The translations under genes and the position numbers were made by a program. From the NCBI GenBank assembly GCA_034435975.1, contig DAOTWD010000155.1:1-64000 (forward strand): a DNA stretch of 64,000 nucleotides. The letters run 5' to 3'. The stretch is from CAKZQX01 sp034435975. GTDB lineage: Bacteria > Chloroflexota > Chloroflexia > Chloroflexales > Chloroflexaceae. Shown one piece after another: positions 53,614 to 62,824 of this stretch. The notes beneath the pieces are model-generated. The model ran no database searches. It worked only from the letters and a program-made list of their open reading frames with translations, and was not told the DNA's origin. Numbering within the stretch: the stretch's first letter is position 1; the number at the start of each line of letters is the position of its first letter.

Positions 53614-54670
53614 GCGGTACCTCACTCTTCACTCTTCGTACGTCATCATGATTGCCTGTCCTGGCCCGATGCAGCAATGAGTGGGCCATGTTAAAGCGAT
53701 AAAATGTACCGGCCGGATCGACAATCGAGTCCATCGCAGCTCTGATGCGCCGCTCCAGTTCAGTCTCCTCGTCGCCGGGCTTACCAACATTGACCACCGA
53801 GGCAATGGCGGAAATCATGTTCGCGCCCTGATCCTCAACACCATCAAGCAGACCATAGCAGCCTTCGCACCGCATGCCCACGCGGGGACACAGTGCCCCA
53901 CAGCCGCCACGGGTGGCGATGCCCATGCACATCAGGCCCTGTTCGAGCAGGCACAATCCTGGTTCTGGGGTGATCTCGTAGGGACGATAGAAGCGCTCGA
54001 TGGTCTTTTCGTGCTTCTCCAGCGGGCATTCAGAGCAGACCGCCAGGTGGCTGGCTCCGATCACGGTTGAACCAGGGGCAGGGAGCTGGGCGCCGGTGAC
54101 AATCGCTTCGAGCACGGCCCAGATCTGTGGCGGCTCTGGCGGACAGCCGGGGATGACGTATTCTACCGGTACGACCTGATCGAGCGAGCGCACGGTGTTG
54201 TAGAAGAATGGAATATGCAAATCACCTTCCGGGACGGTCGTGACCGTCTGTGGAAAGAGTGCCGCCGGATTATCAATCGAGGGGTTGTCCATATAAACCG
54301 CCTGGAAGGTGTCACTGGCGCTGGTAAGATTCGACAGACCCGGAATACAACCTTCCTGGGCACAGGAGCCAAAAGCGACCAGCACCTTTGACTTCTGGCG
54401 CAGCAGGTGCGCCATCTCCTCGTTCTCTGAAGAGCGGATGGCCCCGTTGAACAGGCACAGATCGATATACTTATCAGGATAGTTGCGCACATCCTCATAC
54501 TTAAAATCAGCCGCGCAGGGCCAGAAGACAATCTCAAACGCATCGTCTACAACCAGAAGCTTATCGCCAATATTCAAAATTGCAATTTCGCAGCCGCCAC
54601 AGGAGGCAGCCCAGTAGATTGCCAGCTTTGGCTTGCCATTACCTGCCGGCGATGTCCCTTTGTCTGTCAT
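53600..54670 (-). CDS. mvhG: NiFe hydrogenase small subunit, MvhG-type
   Basis: The 356-residue subunit has the proximal-cluster cysteines in AASCGGCEIAIL, FGSCAQEGC and VIPGCPPEPPQ. A second cysteine set (CSECPLEKHEKT, LCLLEQGLMCMG, GGCGALCPRVGMRCEGCYG) provides medial and distal clusters. The absence of a twin-arginine signal indicates a cytosolic enzyme, as in F420-nonreducing hydrogenase. A GGAGGGAG site precedes the ATG, which overlaps the mvhD stop (ATGA). It relays electrons from MvhA to MvhD. Confidence 0.95.
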   Translation of the reverse strand: MTDKGTSPAGNGKPKLAIYWAASCGGCEIAILNIGDKLLVVDDAFEIVFWPCAADFKYEDVRNYPDKYIDLCLFNGAIRSSENEEMAHLLRQKSKVLVAFGSCAQEGCIPGLSNLTSASDTFQAVYMDNPSIDNPAALFPQTVTTVPEGDLHIPFFYNTVRSLDQVVPVEYVIPGCPPEPPQIWAVLEAIVTGAQLPAPGSTVIGASHLAVCSECPLEKHEKTIERFYRPYEITPEPGLCLLEQGLMCMGIATRGGCGALCPRVGMRCEGCYGLLDGVEDQGANMISAIASVVNVGKPGDEETELERRIRAAMDSIVDPAGTFYRFNMAHSLLHRARTGNHDDVRRVKSEVPHETH

Positions 54671-55182
54671 CGTTCTCCCTCCACGTGTTGCGCGGCCAGG
54701 GCGGCGGCGCGACGGACTTCGGCTGATTCGCGCACGGCATGTTCGGCACCGTGCCCATTCAATACTGTCTGGCGCCAGCGGAGGGGGCCTGCCGCCTGCA
54801 GCTTGAGCGTCATCGCGTCAACGGCATCGGCGAGAACCTTGCTCTCGGACGCGGCGGCCCAGACGATCTGTACCCGTTCTTCTTCGATCCCAAACTGACG
54901 CAGCATCTGCTTGAGCAGGGTATAGCGGCGCAGAGCTTTGATGTTCCCCTCAACATAATGGCACTCGCCTGGATGACAACCGGCGATCAACACCCCGTCT
55001 GCCCCTTCGCGCAGAGCCTTGATCACAAACTGCGGCTCGACCCGCGCCGTACACATCACGCGGATGGGACGCATAGTCGGCGCATAGTTGAGACGTGCCG
55101 TGCCTGCCAGATCGGCGGCACGATATGAACACCAGTTGCACAGGAAGCCGACAATCACTGGCGTATATGGTTCGCTGCTCAT
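54667..55182 (-). CDS. mvhD: MvhD-type iron-sulfur subunit linking hydrogenase to HdrA
   Basis: This 171-residue protein has the MvhD 2Fe-2S signature: FLCNWCSYRAADLAG, IRVMCTARVEP and AGCHPGECHY, and a helical C-terminal part. MvhD receives electrons from the hydrogenase and gives them to the flavin of HdrA. The first 130 residues match family length; the last 30 are an Ala/Arg/Glu-rich extension. AAGGAAAG lies before the ATG. It lies between hdrA and mvhG, as in bifurcating complexes. Confidence 0.95.
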   Translation of the reverse strand: MSSEPYTPVIVGFLCNWCSYRAADLAGTARLNYAPTMRPIRVMCTARVEPQFVIKALREGADGVLIAGCHPGECHYVEGNIKALRRYTLLKQMLRQFGIEEERVQIVWAAASESKVLADAVDAMTLKLQAAGPLRWRQTVLNGHGAEHAVRESAEVRRAAALAAQHVEGER

Positions 55183-55199
55183 ACTTTCTTTCCTTCAAT

Positions 55200-57206
55200 T
55201 CATGAACGTGCCATCAACGGTATCGTCTCGCGCACATCCCACAGTATGCCCTCGATCTGTGACATGACCTGCTCGGTGGTAAAATGCGCCCCGGTAATTG
55301 CCGAACTGGGACAGGCCGATACACATGCCCCACATCCCTGACACATAGCGGTAATCACCTCGGAAACCTTGCGATCCTCGTGGAAGGTGATTGCGTAGTA
55401 CGGGCACAGGTTATTGCAGATCCGGCACCCGGAGCATTTGTCGGCATTGATACGGGCCCGGATGGGCTCCATCATCAGGGTACCCTGGCTGATCAGGCTG
55501 ATCACCTGTGACGCTGCCGACCCGGCCTGGGCCACTGTTTCGGGGATCGCCATCGGCCCCTGACATGCGCCTGCAATAAACACCCCATCACTCATGGTCA
55601 ACACCGGGTCAAGCTTGGGATGGCGTTCAATGAAATAGCCGTTAAAGTCGCAGCCCATGCCAAACAGTTGCGCCACTTCCTGTGAGTCGTGCCGCGACTG
55701 CACACCGACACTGAGGATGACCATATCGACTGGAATGCGGCGCTGCTTGCCAATAAGGGTATCCTCGACCTGAATAATCAGCTTGCCTTCCTCACCTGGC
55801 ATACGGGCCGCGTCGGTCACTTCGGCCACGCGCCCACGGATGAAGTGGGTTCCCTCTTCCAGCACGCGATGATAAAATTCCTCGTAGCGCTTGCCTGAGG
55901 CACGAATGTCAATGTAAAAGTTGTAGACCTCGGTGTCCGGCAGGCGTTCGTGGATCAGATGTGCGAACTTGAGTGAATACATGCAGCACACCCGCGAACA
56001 ATACTCGTGGTAATGCTTGTCCCGTGACCCGACGCAGTGGATAATGCCCACGCTCTTCGGCGGGGTGATGCCATCGCGCAACACGATCTGCCCATCGGTC
56101 GGGCCTGCAGCGTTGACCATACGCTCGAATTCCATGCTGGTGAATACGTTCGCCAGCCGCCCATAGCCATACTGCGGGATCTTACGAGCATCGAACAGGT
56201 CATAGCCGGTCGCCAGAATAATGTTGCCGACCGTCAGTTGCAGGTACTCGTCCTTCTGGTTAAAGTCAATGGCATGGGTTGGACAGACCACTTCACAAGC
56301 TTTACACTTACCGCGCTGAAAGAAGATACAGCTCTCGGGATCGATGACCGGGTACTTGGGTACGGCCTGTGGGAACGGTTTATACACCGCCTTGCGATAA
56401 CCCAGACCGACCTCGAAGGTCTCATCCAAGGCTTTGCCGGGGCACTTCTCGATGCAGTCACCACAGCCAGTACAGAGCGCTTCGTTGATAAAGCGCGCCT
56501 TCTTGCGCACGCGCACGGTAAAGTTCCCCACGTGTCCATCGACCTGCTCCAGTTCGCTATAGCTCAAGAGGGTGATATTAGGATGCTGGCCCACATCGAC
56601 CATACGCGGGGTCAAAATACAGGCCGAGCAGTCCAGCGTCGGGAACGTTTTATCGACCTGAGCCATATGCCCGCCGATCGACGGTTCGCGCTCGACGAGA
56701 TAGACGTGATACCCCGCGTTGGCAATATCCAGGGCGGCAGTGATGCCAGCAATGCCCCCGCCGACAATCAAGGTATTGGGGTTGATCGGTACTGGCAGCA
56801 TTTCGAGCGGGCGATGATGGATCACCCGCTCGACGGCACCGCGCACCATAGATTTGGCCTTCTGCGTGGCCGATTCGCGGTCTCTGGTTGTCCAGGAATT
56901 CAGCTCCCGAATATTCGCCATCTCGAACATAAAGCGGTTCAGCCCTGCTCGTTCACACGCACCCTGAAAGGTCTTTTCGTGCATATGTGGTGAACACGCT
57001 GCCACCACTACTCGCGTCAATCCATGCTCGGTAATATCCTGCTCAACCATTTCCTGGCCGAGACTGGAACACATGAACTTATAGTCGCGGGCCACGGTGA
57101 CGTGGGGTTGCCTGGCCGCCCAGGTGGCCACATCCTGGACGTCTATCGTTTTGGCAATATTTGTTCCACAATGACAGACATAGACGCCGACACGTTCCTC
57201 GCTCAT
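55200..57206 (-). CDS. hdrA: Heterodisulfide reductase subunit A (HdrA)
   Basis: The 668-residue flavoprotein begins VGVYVCHCGTNIAKT and has the N-terminal cysteine region with VVAACSPHMHE, the FAD-binding GGGIAGITAALDIAN, the inserted cysteine cluster CSRVCCMYSLK, and four ferredoxin-type motifs: CTGCGDCIEKCP, CKACEVVCP, CSGCRICNNLCP and CQGCGACVSACP. HdrA carries the flavin proposed to split electron pairs between ferredoxin and the HdrB active site. GGGGAGGT precedes the ATG. Length agrees with archaeal and bacterial HdrA (about 650-680). It lies between hdrB and mvhD. Confidence 0.97.
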   Translation of the reverse strand: MSEERVGVYVCHCGTNIAKTIDVQDVATWAARQPHVTVARDYKFMCSSLGQEMVEQDITEHGLTRVVVAACSPHMHEKTFQGACERAGLNRFMFEMANIRELNSWTTRDRESATQKAKSMVRGAVERVIHHRPLEMLPVPINPNTLIVGGGIAGITAALDIANAGYHVYLVEREPSIGGHMAQVDKTFPTLDCSACILTPRMVDVGQHPNITLLSYSELEQVDGHVGNFTVRVRKKARFINEALCTGCGDCIEKCPGKALDETFEVGLGYRKAVYKPFPQAVPKYPVIDPESCIFFQRGKCKACEVVCPTHAIDFNQKDEYLQLTVGNIILATGYDLFDARKIPQYGYGRLANVFTSMEFERMVNAAGPTDGQIVLRDGITPPKSVGIIHCVGSRDKHYHEYCSRVCCMYSLKFAHLIHERLPDTEVYNFYIDIRASGKRYEEFYHRVLEEGTHFIRGRVAEVTDAARMPGEEGKLIIQVEDTLIGKQRRIPVDMVILSVGVQSRHDSQEVAQLFGMGCDFNGYFIERHPKLDPVLTMSDGVFIAGACQGPMAIPETVAQAGSAASQVISLISQGTLMMEPIRARINADKCSGCRICNNLCPYYAITFHEDRKVSEVITAMCQGCGACVSACPSSAITGAHFTTEQVMSQIEGILWDVRETIPLMARS

Positions 57207-57208
57207 CG

Positions 57209-58177
57209 CTATACCTCCCCGGTCATACGCGGCATGGGCAGCGCTTTTTTATCACGCCGCAGCCCTGCGGTATCTGTCATATCTGGTTGGGAACCGATCC
57301 TGGCCAGCGCCGGCCGCGCATCCACAAACTCTTTGCCAAACCCCAGTTCGGTGGCAGGCAATCCCAACGCCAGGCCGATCAGTTGTGTGAAATACAGGAT
57401 CGGGATGGTGTAGTCCGTGCCAAAATGCTTGTTCACACTGTCCTGATAGGCATCCAGGTTGAGCTGGCACATCGGGCACAGGGTCACAATTACATCGGCC
57501 TGGTAGTCACTGGCATTCTTGAGCAGGCGACGGATCAACTCCAGGGCCACGCCCTGGCTAATCTGGGTCATATGCCCACCGCAGCAATGCGATTTCAAGG
57601 GGAAATCAATGACCTTTGCGCCCAGTGTGCGCAACAGCCTGTCCATCGAGGTCGGATATTCGGTGTCATCGAATTGATTATTGAAGCCGGGTCGTACGAC
57701 CACACAGCCATAGTAAGGGGCCACCCGCAAGTTGTAGAGCGGGTTGGTCACGCGTTCTTTGATCGCATCCAGGCCAACATCGTTGACAATCACATCCAGC
57801 AGGTGCCGGGTACGGATAGTGCCGGGAGTATAGCTCAGGCCTCCCGCCGCCAGCGCGATGTTCACTTTCTCGGCCAGTTCGGGCGAATCGGACATATATT
57901 TGTCAGCCTTGCTCAGATTGAGATAGCAGGCGCTACATGGTGCAACAAGCTGGTGGTTGCCCGGGCCATTCTGGTTCGCTGCCAGCGCCAGGTTGCGGCT
58001 GATCAGGGCATAGGCTGGCAGCAAGTCCACCGCGATATACTCAATCGCTCCACAACAATTCCAATCTTCCAGTTCGACCAGATCGATGTTCAAGGGTCGA
58101 GCCACCGCCATTGTCGATTGATGATAGGCGCTGGCCTGGCGCTCCAGCGAACAACCGGGATAATAACTGTACTTCAT
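57209..58177 (-). CDS. hdrB: Heterodisulfide reductase subunit B (HdrB)
   Basis: The 322-residue protein starts YSYYPGCSLERQ and contains both CCG-type cysteine motifs: NCCGAIEY with CSACYLNLSK, and SHCCGGHM with CPMCQLNLDAY. These hold the unusual noncubane 4Fe-4S clusters that reduce the disulfide substrate in methanogens. The physiological acceptor in a bacterium without coenzyme M/B is unknown. GGAGGAGC precedes the ATG, which overlaps the hdrC stop. It is about 30 residues longer than many HdrB proteins. Confidence 0.96.
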   Translation of the reverse strand: MKYSYYPGCSLERQASAYHQSTMAVARPLNIDLVELEDWNCCGAIEYIAVDLLPAYALISRNLALAANQNGPGNHQLVAPCSACYLNLSKADKYMSDSPELAEKVNIALAAGGLSYTPGTIRTRHLLDVIVNDVGLDAIKERVTNPLYNLRVAPYYGCVVVRPGFNNQFDDTEYPTSMDRLLRTLGAKVIDFPLKSHCCGGHMTQISQGVALELIRRLLKNASDYQADVIVTLCPMCQLNLDAYQDSVNKHFGTDYTIPILYFTQLIGLALGLPATELGFGKEFVDARPALARIGSQPDMTDTAGLRRDKKALPMPRMTGEV

Positions 58178-58758
58178 GCTGCTCCTCCCAACTCTTTGGC
58201 ACGCGTCAGAATAGCTTGTAACTGTTGTATCCCTTCAATCTTCCGGGGGGTGAGATCCAATCGTTTGCGTCGCCACATCCCCAGACCGAGCGGTACCATT
58301 TTGATCATATCGAGCGGATGGTGCAATAAATGGTAGCGGGTCGCCAGGCCCAGTTCAAAGCTGCGTCCATAGGTTTCGACATAGTTGATAAACGTTTCCG
58401 CAAAGTCCGATGCTTCAGGCACACTGGTTTTGTCCTTATACAATCCGGCTTTGATCGACATGCGCTTGAGTGTATACATAATATCCGTGATGTGAATTTC
58501 CTGGGGGCAGCGCACCATGCAGTAGTAGCACGAGACACAATACCAGGCGGTATTGCTGCGTAGCACCGCGTCTTTCATCCCGGCGGCAATCAGCGCAAAG
58601 ATCGCCCGTGGTGTGTGATCCATATCAGCCCCGGAAGGGCAGGAGCCTCCACACGTTCCACATTGGAGACACGTTTCAAGCCGGGGATCGCCCGGCGTTT
58701 CAGCAACCACCTCATCAAAAAACGTTGGCGCACGAGCGGTTGTAGCAGTCGTACCCAT
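58174..58758 (-). CDS. hdrC: Heterodisulfide reductase subunit C (HdrC)
   Basis: The 194-residue product has two 4Fe-4S motifs, CLQCGTCGGSCP and CVSCYYCMVRCP, and the helical C-terminus typical of HdrC (MIKMVPLGLGMWRRKRLDLTP). ATG at 58758 lies behind a very strong GGAGGAGGTG; an in-frame start 25 codons upstream lacks conserved sequence. It passes electrons between HdrA and HdrB. It is the first gene of the operon hdrC-hdrB-hdrA-mvhD-mvhG-mvhA-protease. Confidence 0.95.
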   Translation of the reverse strand: MGTTATTARAPTFFDEVVAETPGDPRLETCLQCGTCGGSCPSGADMDHTPRAIFALIAAGMKDAVLRSNTAWYCVSCYYCMVRCPQEIHITDIMYTLKRMSIKAGLYKDKTSVPEASDFAETFINYVETYGRSFELGLATRYHLLHHPLDMIKMVPLGLGMWRRKRLDLTPRKIEGIQQLQAILTRAKELGGAA

Positions 58759-59903
58759 ATACACACCTCCTCCTTGAGTGCTTCCAACAATCCTTCCGTC
58801 GCGCTGATCGCGTGTGCCATGAGTCTCAATCAAAGGCGCTCTCGCCGCTTTATGGAGAGAAATGAGGGCAATGCCGTATTGGCCACCGAGAACGAGTGTG
58901 CCTCTTCCCGGCTGCTGCCGCCCTCCTGTTCATCTCTGCTGTAGAACAAGCCTACCCGAATGGTTGATAGGAGTCCCGTATGGAGCCTGGATAAAGCCGT
59001 ACCCCGGCCCAGCCCGTACTCCGCTTTTTCAGGACGCATGAAGGATGGATCGAGCGCACCACGCTGACATCTGAAATTCACCGAAAATATAGAGAATTGT
59101 TGGCTAAAAATTGCTGTTATGTTACTTTAACACGATTTCTATATGTTTGAGAAAAAGTTTCATAACCAGAAGTCATCTTCTCTAAACCGCATTGAGAAGA
59201 AAAGAACAAATAATACCGGTATAAGATCAAAAAGACGTGGTTTCCGCAGAATTCATAACAGCCAGTATACCTTTCAAATGTAGAGACTATAACGAAATAT
59301 TGAGAAAAACAGCACAGGATCATTGCGCAATAAAGAACAAACTCACCTGGATGCCATGGCATACCGTGCATATCATGTCAGGAAATCCTGCAAAGCAGTC
59401 GCATCCGAGTCACAATCGATACAATCGCTCGATCTGAATTTCACAAACCGGTATAAGAGCCTGTCCAATATTTGATCAGCAAGATCTGACTGTCTGGAAC
59501 GGATTACTGCTCGTCAAGGGAGATGGTTGTATACGGTATCAGGATAGCGCTGGACAGGAGACTTTCAGGTTAACTTGATAACGGGTAAGGCTACATGCCG
59601 CGAGGTATGAGCAAGAGCTGTTTAGATAGTGTATAATAATTCAAACCTCTGGATCTACTGGCACGTATCGGCTTTCGTTGCAGCTTGGTAACCGTTCAGG
59701 TGGGGCGGTCTGGCAGAGCAATGCCTCGCCAGGTGTTGCCTGGGAGTGCGGGTGTCAGAGGCTCTGCTCCCTACTGGCGCACGTTCCCCTGAACAGTTAC
59801 CCTCGTTGAATGCATACACACACTATCGTGCCTGGAAACCATATGTTCCGCCGGTCTTTGTGGCAATGATAGACGATGACGGCGACGAGAAGGAGTGGCA
59901 ACG
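58759..59903. other. Gene-free interval upstream of the hdr operon and the NarL-type kinase
   Basis: About 1.1 kb between divergent operons. It is strongly AT-rich at 59050-59450, unlike the rest of the window. A perfect inverted repeat, TCTTCTC (59176-59182) with GAGAAGA (59194-59200), lies within it. TATAAT at 59632-59637 is a candidate -10 for the rightward kinase gene but has no clear -35. Open frames there are short and do not resemble proteins. Confidence 0.5.
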
Positions 59904-60632
59904 ATGCCTACGGTATATGGAAGTGAGACACAACCAGCCGAGCAACCAGAAGAGCGGAGCCGCGAAACATCGTGGCGTATTCTGCAGATTGCCGAGCGTG
60001 AAGTTGGTCGGATTATTCTGGATATTCATGATGGACCGGTACAAAATATCTTTGCTGCGCTCTCGCAACTCAGTATTGTCCAACGGCATCTTGAGCGCCG
60101 TGCCGGTGCAGACGACGCCGAAGACACGGAACGTCTGCAGCGGAGCATTCGCTTGCTGGAGCATGCACTGGACGAGATTCGCACATTTATGGGGGCCTTT
60201 CGCCCGCCTGAATTTGAACGCCGCGATCTTCTCTCGGTGCTAGAAGGGTTACTGATCCAGCACGAAGAAGCAACCGGTAATCCGATTACCCTGGATGTCC
60301 AGGGGACATTCCCTGATGTGCCGTTGCCGGTCAAAATCGGGCTGTATCGTATTTTGCAAGAAGCGCTTTCCAACTCATCACGCCACGGGCATGCCGATCA
60401 ACACCTGGTTATTCTCGCCAGCGATGGTGCAACGATTACCATGGAAGTGATTGATAATGGCCGTGGATTCGATCTGAACCAGATCCTCGCCGACCAGGAA
60501 CACGTGCATATCGGGTTGGAAGGAATGCGCGAGCGTGTTACGATCCTCGGAGGCACCTTCGATATCCAGAGTATGCCGGAGGTTGGAACGCGGGTGCGGG
60601 TGGTGGTACCCTATCCGACAGCAGGCTTTTAA
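59904..60632 (+). CDS. Soluble sensor histidine kinase, NarL/DegS-type
   Basis: This 242-residue protein lacks membrane segments. A HisKA_3-like dimerisation helix carries the phospho-site H42 in DIHDGPVQNIF, and the HATPase domain shows QEALSNSSRHGHA, DNGRGFD and HIGLEGMRERV. There is almost no input domain, so sensing must come from a partner or from the first 25 residues. ATG at 59904 has AAGGAG; a GTG three codons upstream is possible. It is followed after 16 bases by its response regulator. Confidence 0.93.
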   Translation: MPTVYGSETQPAEQPEERSRETSWRILQIAEREVGRIILDIHDGPVQNIFAALSQLSIVQRHLERRAGADDAEDTERLQRSIRLLEHALDEIRTFMGAFRPPEFERRDLLSVLEGLLIQHEEATGNPITLDVQGTFPDVPLPVKIGLYRILQEALSNSSRHGHADQHLVILASDGATITMEVIDNGRGFDLNQILADQEHVHIGLEGMRERVTILGGTFDIQSMPEVGTRVRVVVPYPTAGF

Positions 60633-60648
60633 CGCGCTGGAGTAAGCT

Positions 60649-61287
60649 ATGGCTGTTATTCGGGTTGTACTGGCTGATGATCATGCGCTTGTCCTGGAAG
60701 GGATGCGCTCCCTTCTTGATGCCGAGGATGATATTGAGGTCGTGGGCACTGCCAGTACTGGTATGGAGGCGTTGGCCGTAGTACGGCAGTTACTTCCCGA
60801 TGTGGTGGTGCTGGATTTGCAAATGCCGATGATGGACGGGCTGACGTGCCTGGAGCATATCCGCGCCGAGGGCCTGCCGACCAAGGTGCTGGTGCTATCG
60901 GCGTTTAACGATGGTGATTCGCTACAATCGGCGCTGGAGAAAGAAGCCGATGGGTTTGCGCTCAAGACCGAGTCGCCCCAACAGACCATCACCAGCATCC
61001 GACAGGTATATCGTGGGCAACTCGTCTTTCCACAGGCAGCGAAACGCTGGTTACGCACCCATCGGCAACGCCCATATCCGGCGATTACCGATTTATCGGA
61101 ACGGGAGATCGAGGTGCTGGCGCTGGTGGCTCAGGGGCTAACCAATACACAGATTGCCCAGCGATTGAGTGTCAGTGATAACACGGTCAAGTTTCACTTG
61201 CAAAATATCTATCAAAAACTGAATGTCAACAATCGCACCGAAGCGGCAGGTATTTACTATAAGTTGCAACAGGAGGGTATCGCATGA
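60649..61287 (+). CDS. NarL/FixJ-family response regulator
   Basis: The 212-residue regulator has a receiver domain with D10/D11 and phosphoacceptor D56 (VVVLDLQMP) and a LuxR-type HTH (about 148-205: LSEREIEVLALVAQGLTNTQ, DNTVKFHLQNIYQKL). The switch lysine block reads GFALKTES. It forms a two-component pair with the preceding soluble kinase; targets are unknown. The stop overlaps the next ATG (ATGA). Confidence 0.95.
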   Translation: MAVIRVVLADDHALVLEGMRSLLDAEDDIEVVGTASTGMEALAVVRQLLPDVVVLDLQMPMMDGLTCLEHIRAEGLPTKVLVLSAFNDGDSLQSALEKEADGFALKTESPQQTITSIRQVYRGQLVFPQAAKRWLRTHRQRPYPAITDLSEREIEVLALVAQGLTNTQIAQRLSVSDNTVKFHLQNIYQKLNVNNRTEAAGIYYKLQQEGIA

Positions 61288-61577
61288 TGGTGCTAATCCT
61301 GTTTCTACTGGTGACCGTGATACTCGTGGCAGGCGTCTATCTCGTCTGGTCGATATGGTGGAGCTATGTGCCATCAACCCCAGCCGATGATGAGTTACAT
61401 CGACAGATCGCATGGTTGAATGATCACCAGTCCCATCGGCTGGATGATCGCCAGATTGCACTGGCGTTTTCGTCTGAAGATGCCTGGACGCAGGTAGTAC
61501 GCCAGGGTTTCCGCGTCCGTCGCCAACAACGTCGCCTGAACTCCCTACGCGTACGGGATCGGTACCGCTCGCACTAA
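61284..61577 (+). CDS. Small membrane protein co-translated with the NarL-type regulator
   Basis: This 97-residue protein has one N-terminal membrane helix (about 3-27, LILFLLVTVILVAGVYLVWS) and a basic cytosolic tail with RRQQRRLNSLRVRDRYRS. It is not recognised. Its start overlaps the regulator stop by four bases, so it is expressed with the two-component pair and might be the missing membrane link for the soluble kinase (inference). Confidence 0.75.
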   Translation: MMVLILFLLVTVILVAGVYLVWSIWWSYVPSTPADDELHRQIAWLNDHQSHRLDDRQIALAFSSEDAWTQVVRQGFRVRRQQRRLNSLRVRDRYRSH

Positions 61578-61596
61578 GCGATTGGTTGAAAAGGGG

Positions 61597-61697
61597 TACT
61601 ATGAGCGGCGGCCATACTGCTTGCTCATTCTGGTGGGACACCGGGTATGTTCGATACGCCAAGAGATACCATGAGCGGCGGCCATGCTGCTTGCCCA
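61597..61697. repeat. Direct repeat pair of about 31 bp
   Basis: TAC(T/C)ATGAGCGGCGGCCAT(A/G)CTGCTTGC(T/C)CAT occurs at 61597-61627 and 61667-61697, exactly 70 bp apart with three differences. It lies in the 271-bp gap between convergent operons; no gene is supported there. Confidence 0.8.
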
Positions 61698-61848
61698 TGG
61701 TACCTATGTCCACTGACACCTGTTGCACACCCGCCCCCTGCCCACCGAAAGAACCTGTACGTGAGCAGAACGCCCTCGGCTGGTGTCGCCGCAGAGCAAC
61801 GGTACCAGGTTCGACCGGGCTGGTGTTGCCACACCCGGCAAGCTGGGG

Positions 61849-62277
61849 TCAAGCATCAGCGGGAACATTCCCGGTATAGGCCATACCCGCAACATGCAGG
61901 ATGTGATCGGCAAGCTCCTGGAGCGCCGCTCGATCGTCATCGTTCCAGTCGCACAGGTTAAGCACAGTCGCAAAATAGGTCTCCATCATCAAACGCGGGT
62001 AGTCCCAGGTCAGCCCCATCCGCTGCAGCACCCGCCCGCCCCAGGCAAATTCGGCATTGACCAGTTCCCAATCGAGTAACACCCCCGCCTGCACAATATC
62101 GTGAAAACGCTGCAGCGTGGCTACCAGATGGTCATGCTCAACTACTGTCGGCTGCGTCCCATACACCGTCAGGCTCAGGGTAGGCATCCGAGCCAGTAGT
62201 GTATCAGCCGCTTGATACACAATGGCCTCACGGTGTTTGTCGAGGATTTGCATGATCGACTGAAGTGAATCAAACAT
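61849..62277 (-). CDS. Helical protein of unknown function in the STAS/B12 operon
   Basis: The 142-residue product appears all-helical and soluble (FDSLQSIMQILDKHREAIVY, VNAEFAWGGRVLQRMGLTWD). Its pattern vaguely recalls RsbR-type N-terminal or globin-like sensor domains, but no heme-type histidine arrangement is certain and no family is assigned. It is the last gene of a four-gene minus-strand operon, four bases after the PAS protein. Its role is probably sensory or structural in the same complex. Confidence 0.75.
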   Translation of the reverse strand: MFDSLQSIMQILDKHREAIVYQAADTLLARMPTLSLTVYGTQPTVVEHDHLVATLQRFHDIVQAGVLLDWELVNAEFAWGGRVLQRMGLTWDYPRLMMETYFATVLNLCDWNDDDRAALQELADHILHVAGMAYTGNVPADA

Positions 62278-62281
62278 AGCA

Positions 62282-62824
62282 TTATTCCCTATTGATTGAT
62301 ATGAGCCGCTCGATTTGATCGCGTAATCGCGCCTGCTCTTTGCTTAACTGACGGATGATATTGGTCAACTCGCTATTGATCGCTAGGACTTCGTGGTACA
62401 GGGTCGTCAATCGGGGTGGTTCATAGCCACCGATCAGCACCCGGTAGTCTGGAGATAACGCACCGGCCCGAATGCTTACACAGAGCGGTGCGGCGTCGGC
62501 ACTATCAAAGAGTAATTCCCAGGTATCACTGGTGGCACCCGGCGAGAGCGTGGTTATCTGCTGCAAGAAATCATTCCCTTTGATATGCGACATGGTAGAT
62601 AGCAACTGCAGCAGCGGGGAACCGATGATGTCTTCACCAAGCAGTTGCCGTGACCGCAGGTTTGCTTCGCGTATCAGCCCGTGCCTGTCGCAGATCAGGA
62701 TCAAGTCATGACTCAAATCGCCAAACAGCGCCGGTATGACCGGATCACTGATGCCATAACCCCCGTAAGCGGTTGAGCGCGATAGACATGCCGTCTCCGT
62801 ACTGGCGTGCAGAGGGTCACTCAT
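62282..62824 (-). CDS. PAS-domain protein with C-terminal coiled coil
   Basis: This 180-residue protein has a PAS-like domain (about 35-135: LSHDLILICDRHGLIREANL, RQLLGEDIIGSPLLQLL) and a C-terminal coiled coil (about 140-178: INSELTNIIRQLSKEQARLR). There is no output domain, so it must signal through partners. Its ATG overlaps the B12-binding gene stop by four bases. The ligand cannot be told. Confidence 0.85.
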   Translation of the reverse strand: MSDPLHASTETACLSRSTAYGGYGISDPVIPALFGDLSHDLILICDRHGLIREANLRSRQLLGEDIIGSPLLQLLSTMSHIKGNDFLQQITTLSPGATSDTWELLFDSADAAPLCVSIRAGALSPDYRVLIGGYEPPRLTTLYHEVLAINSELTNIIRQLSKEQARLRDQIERLISINRE

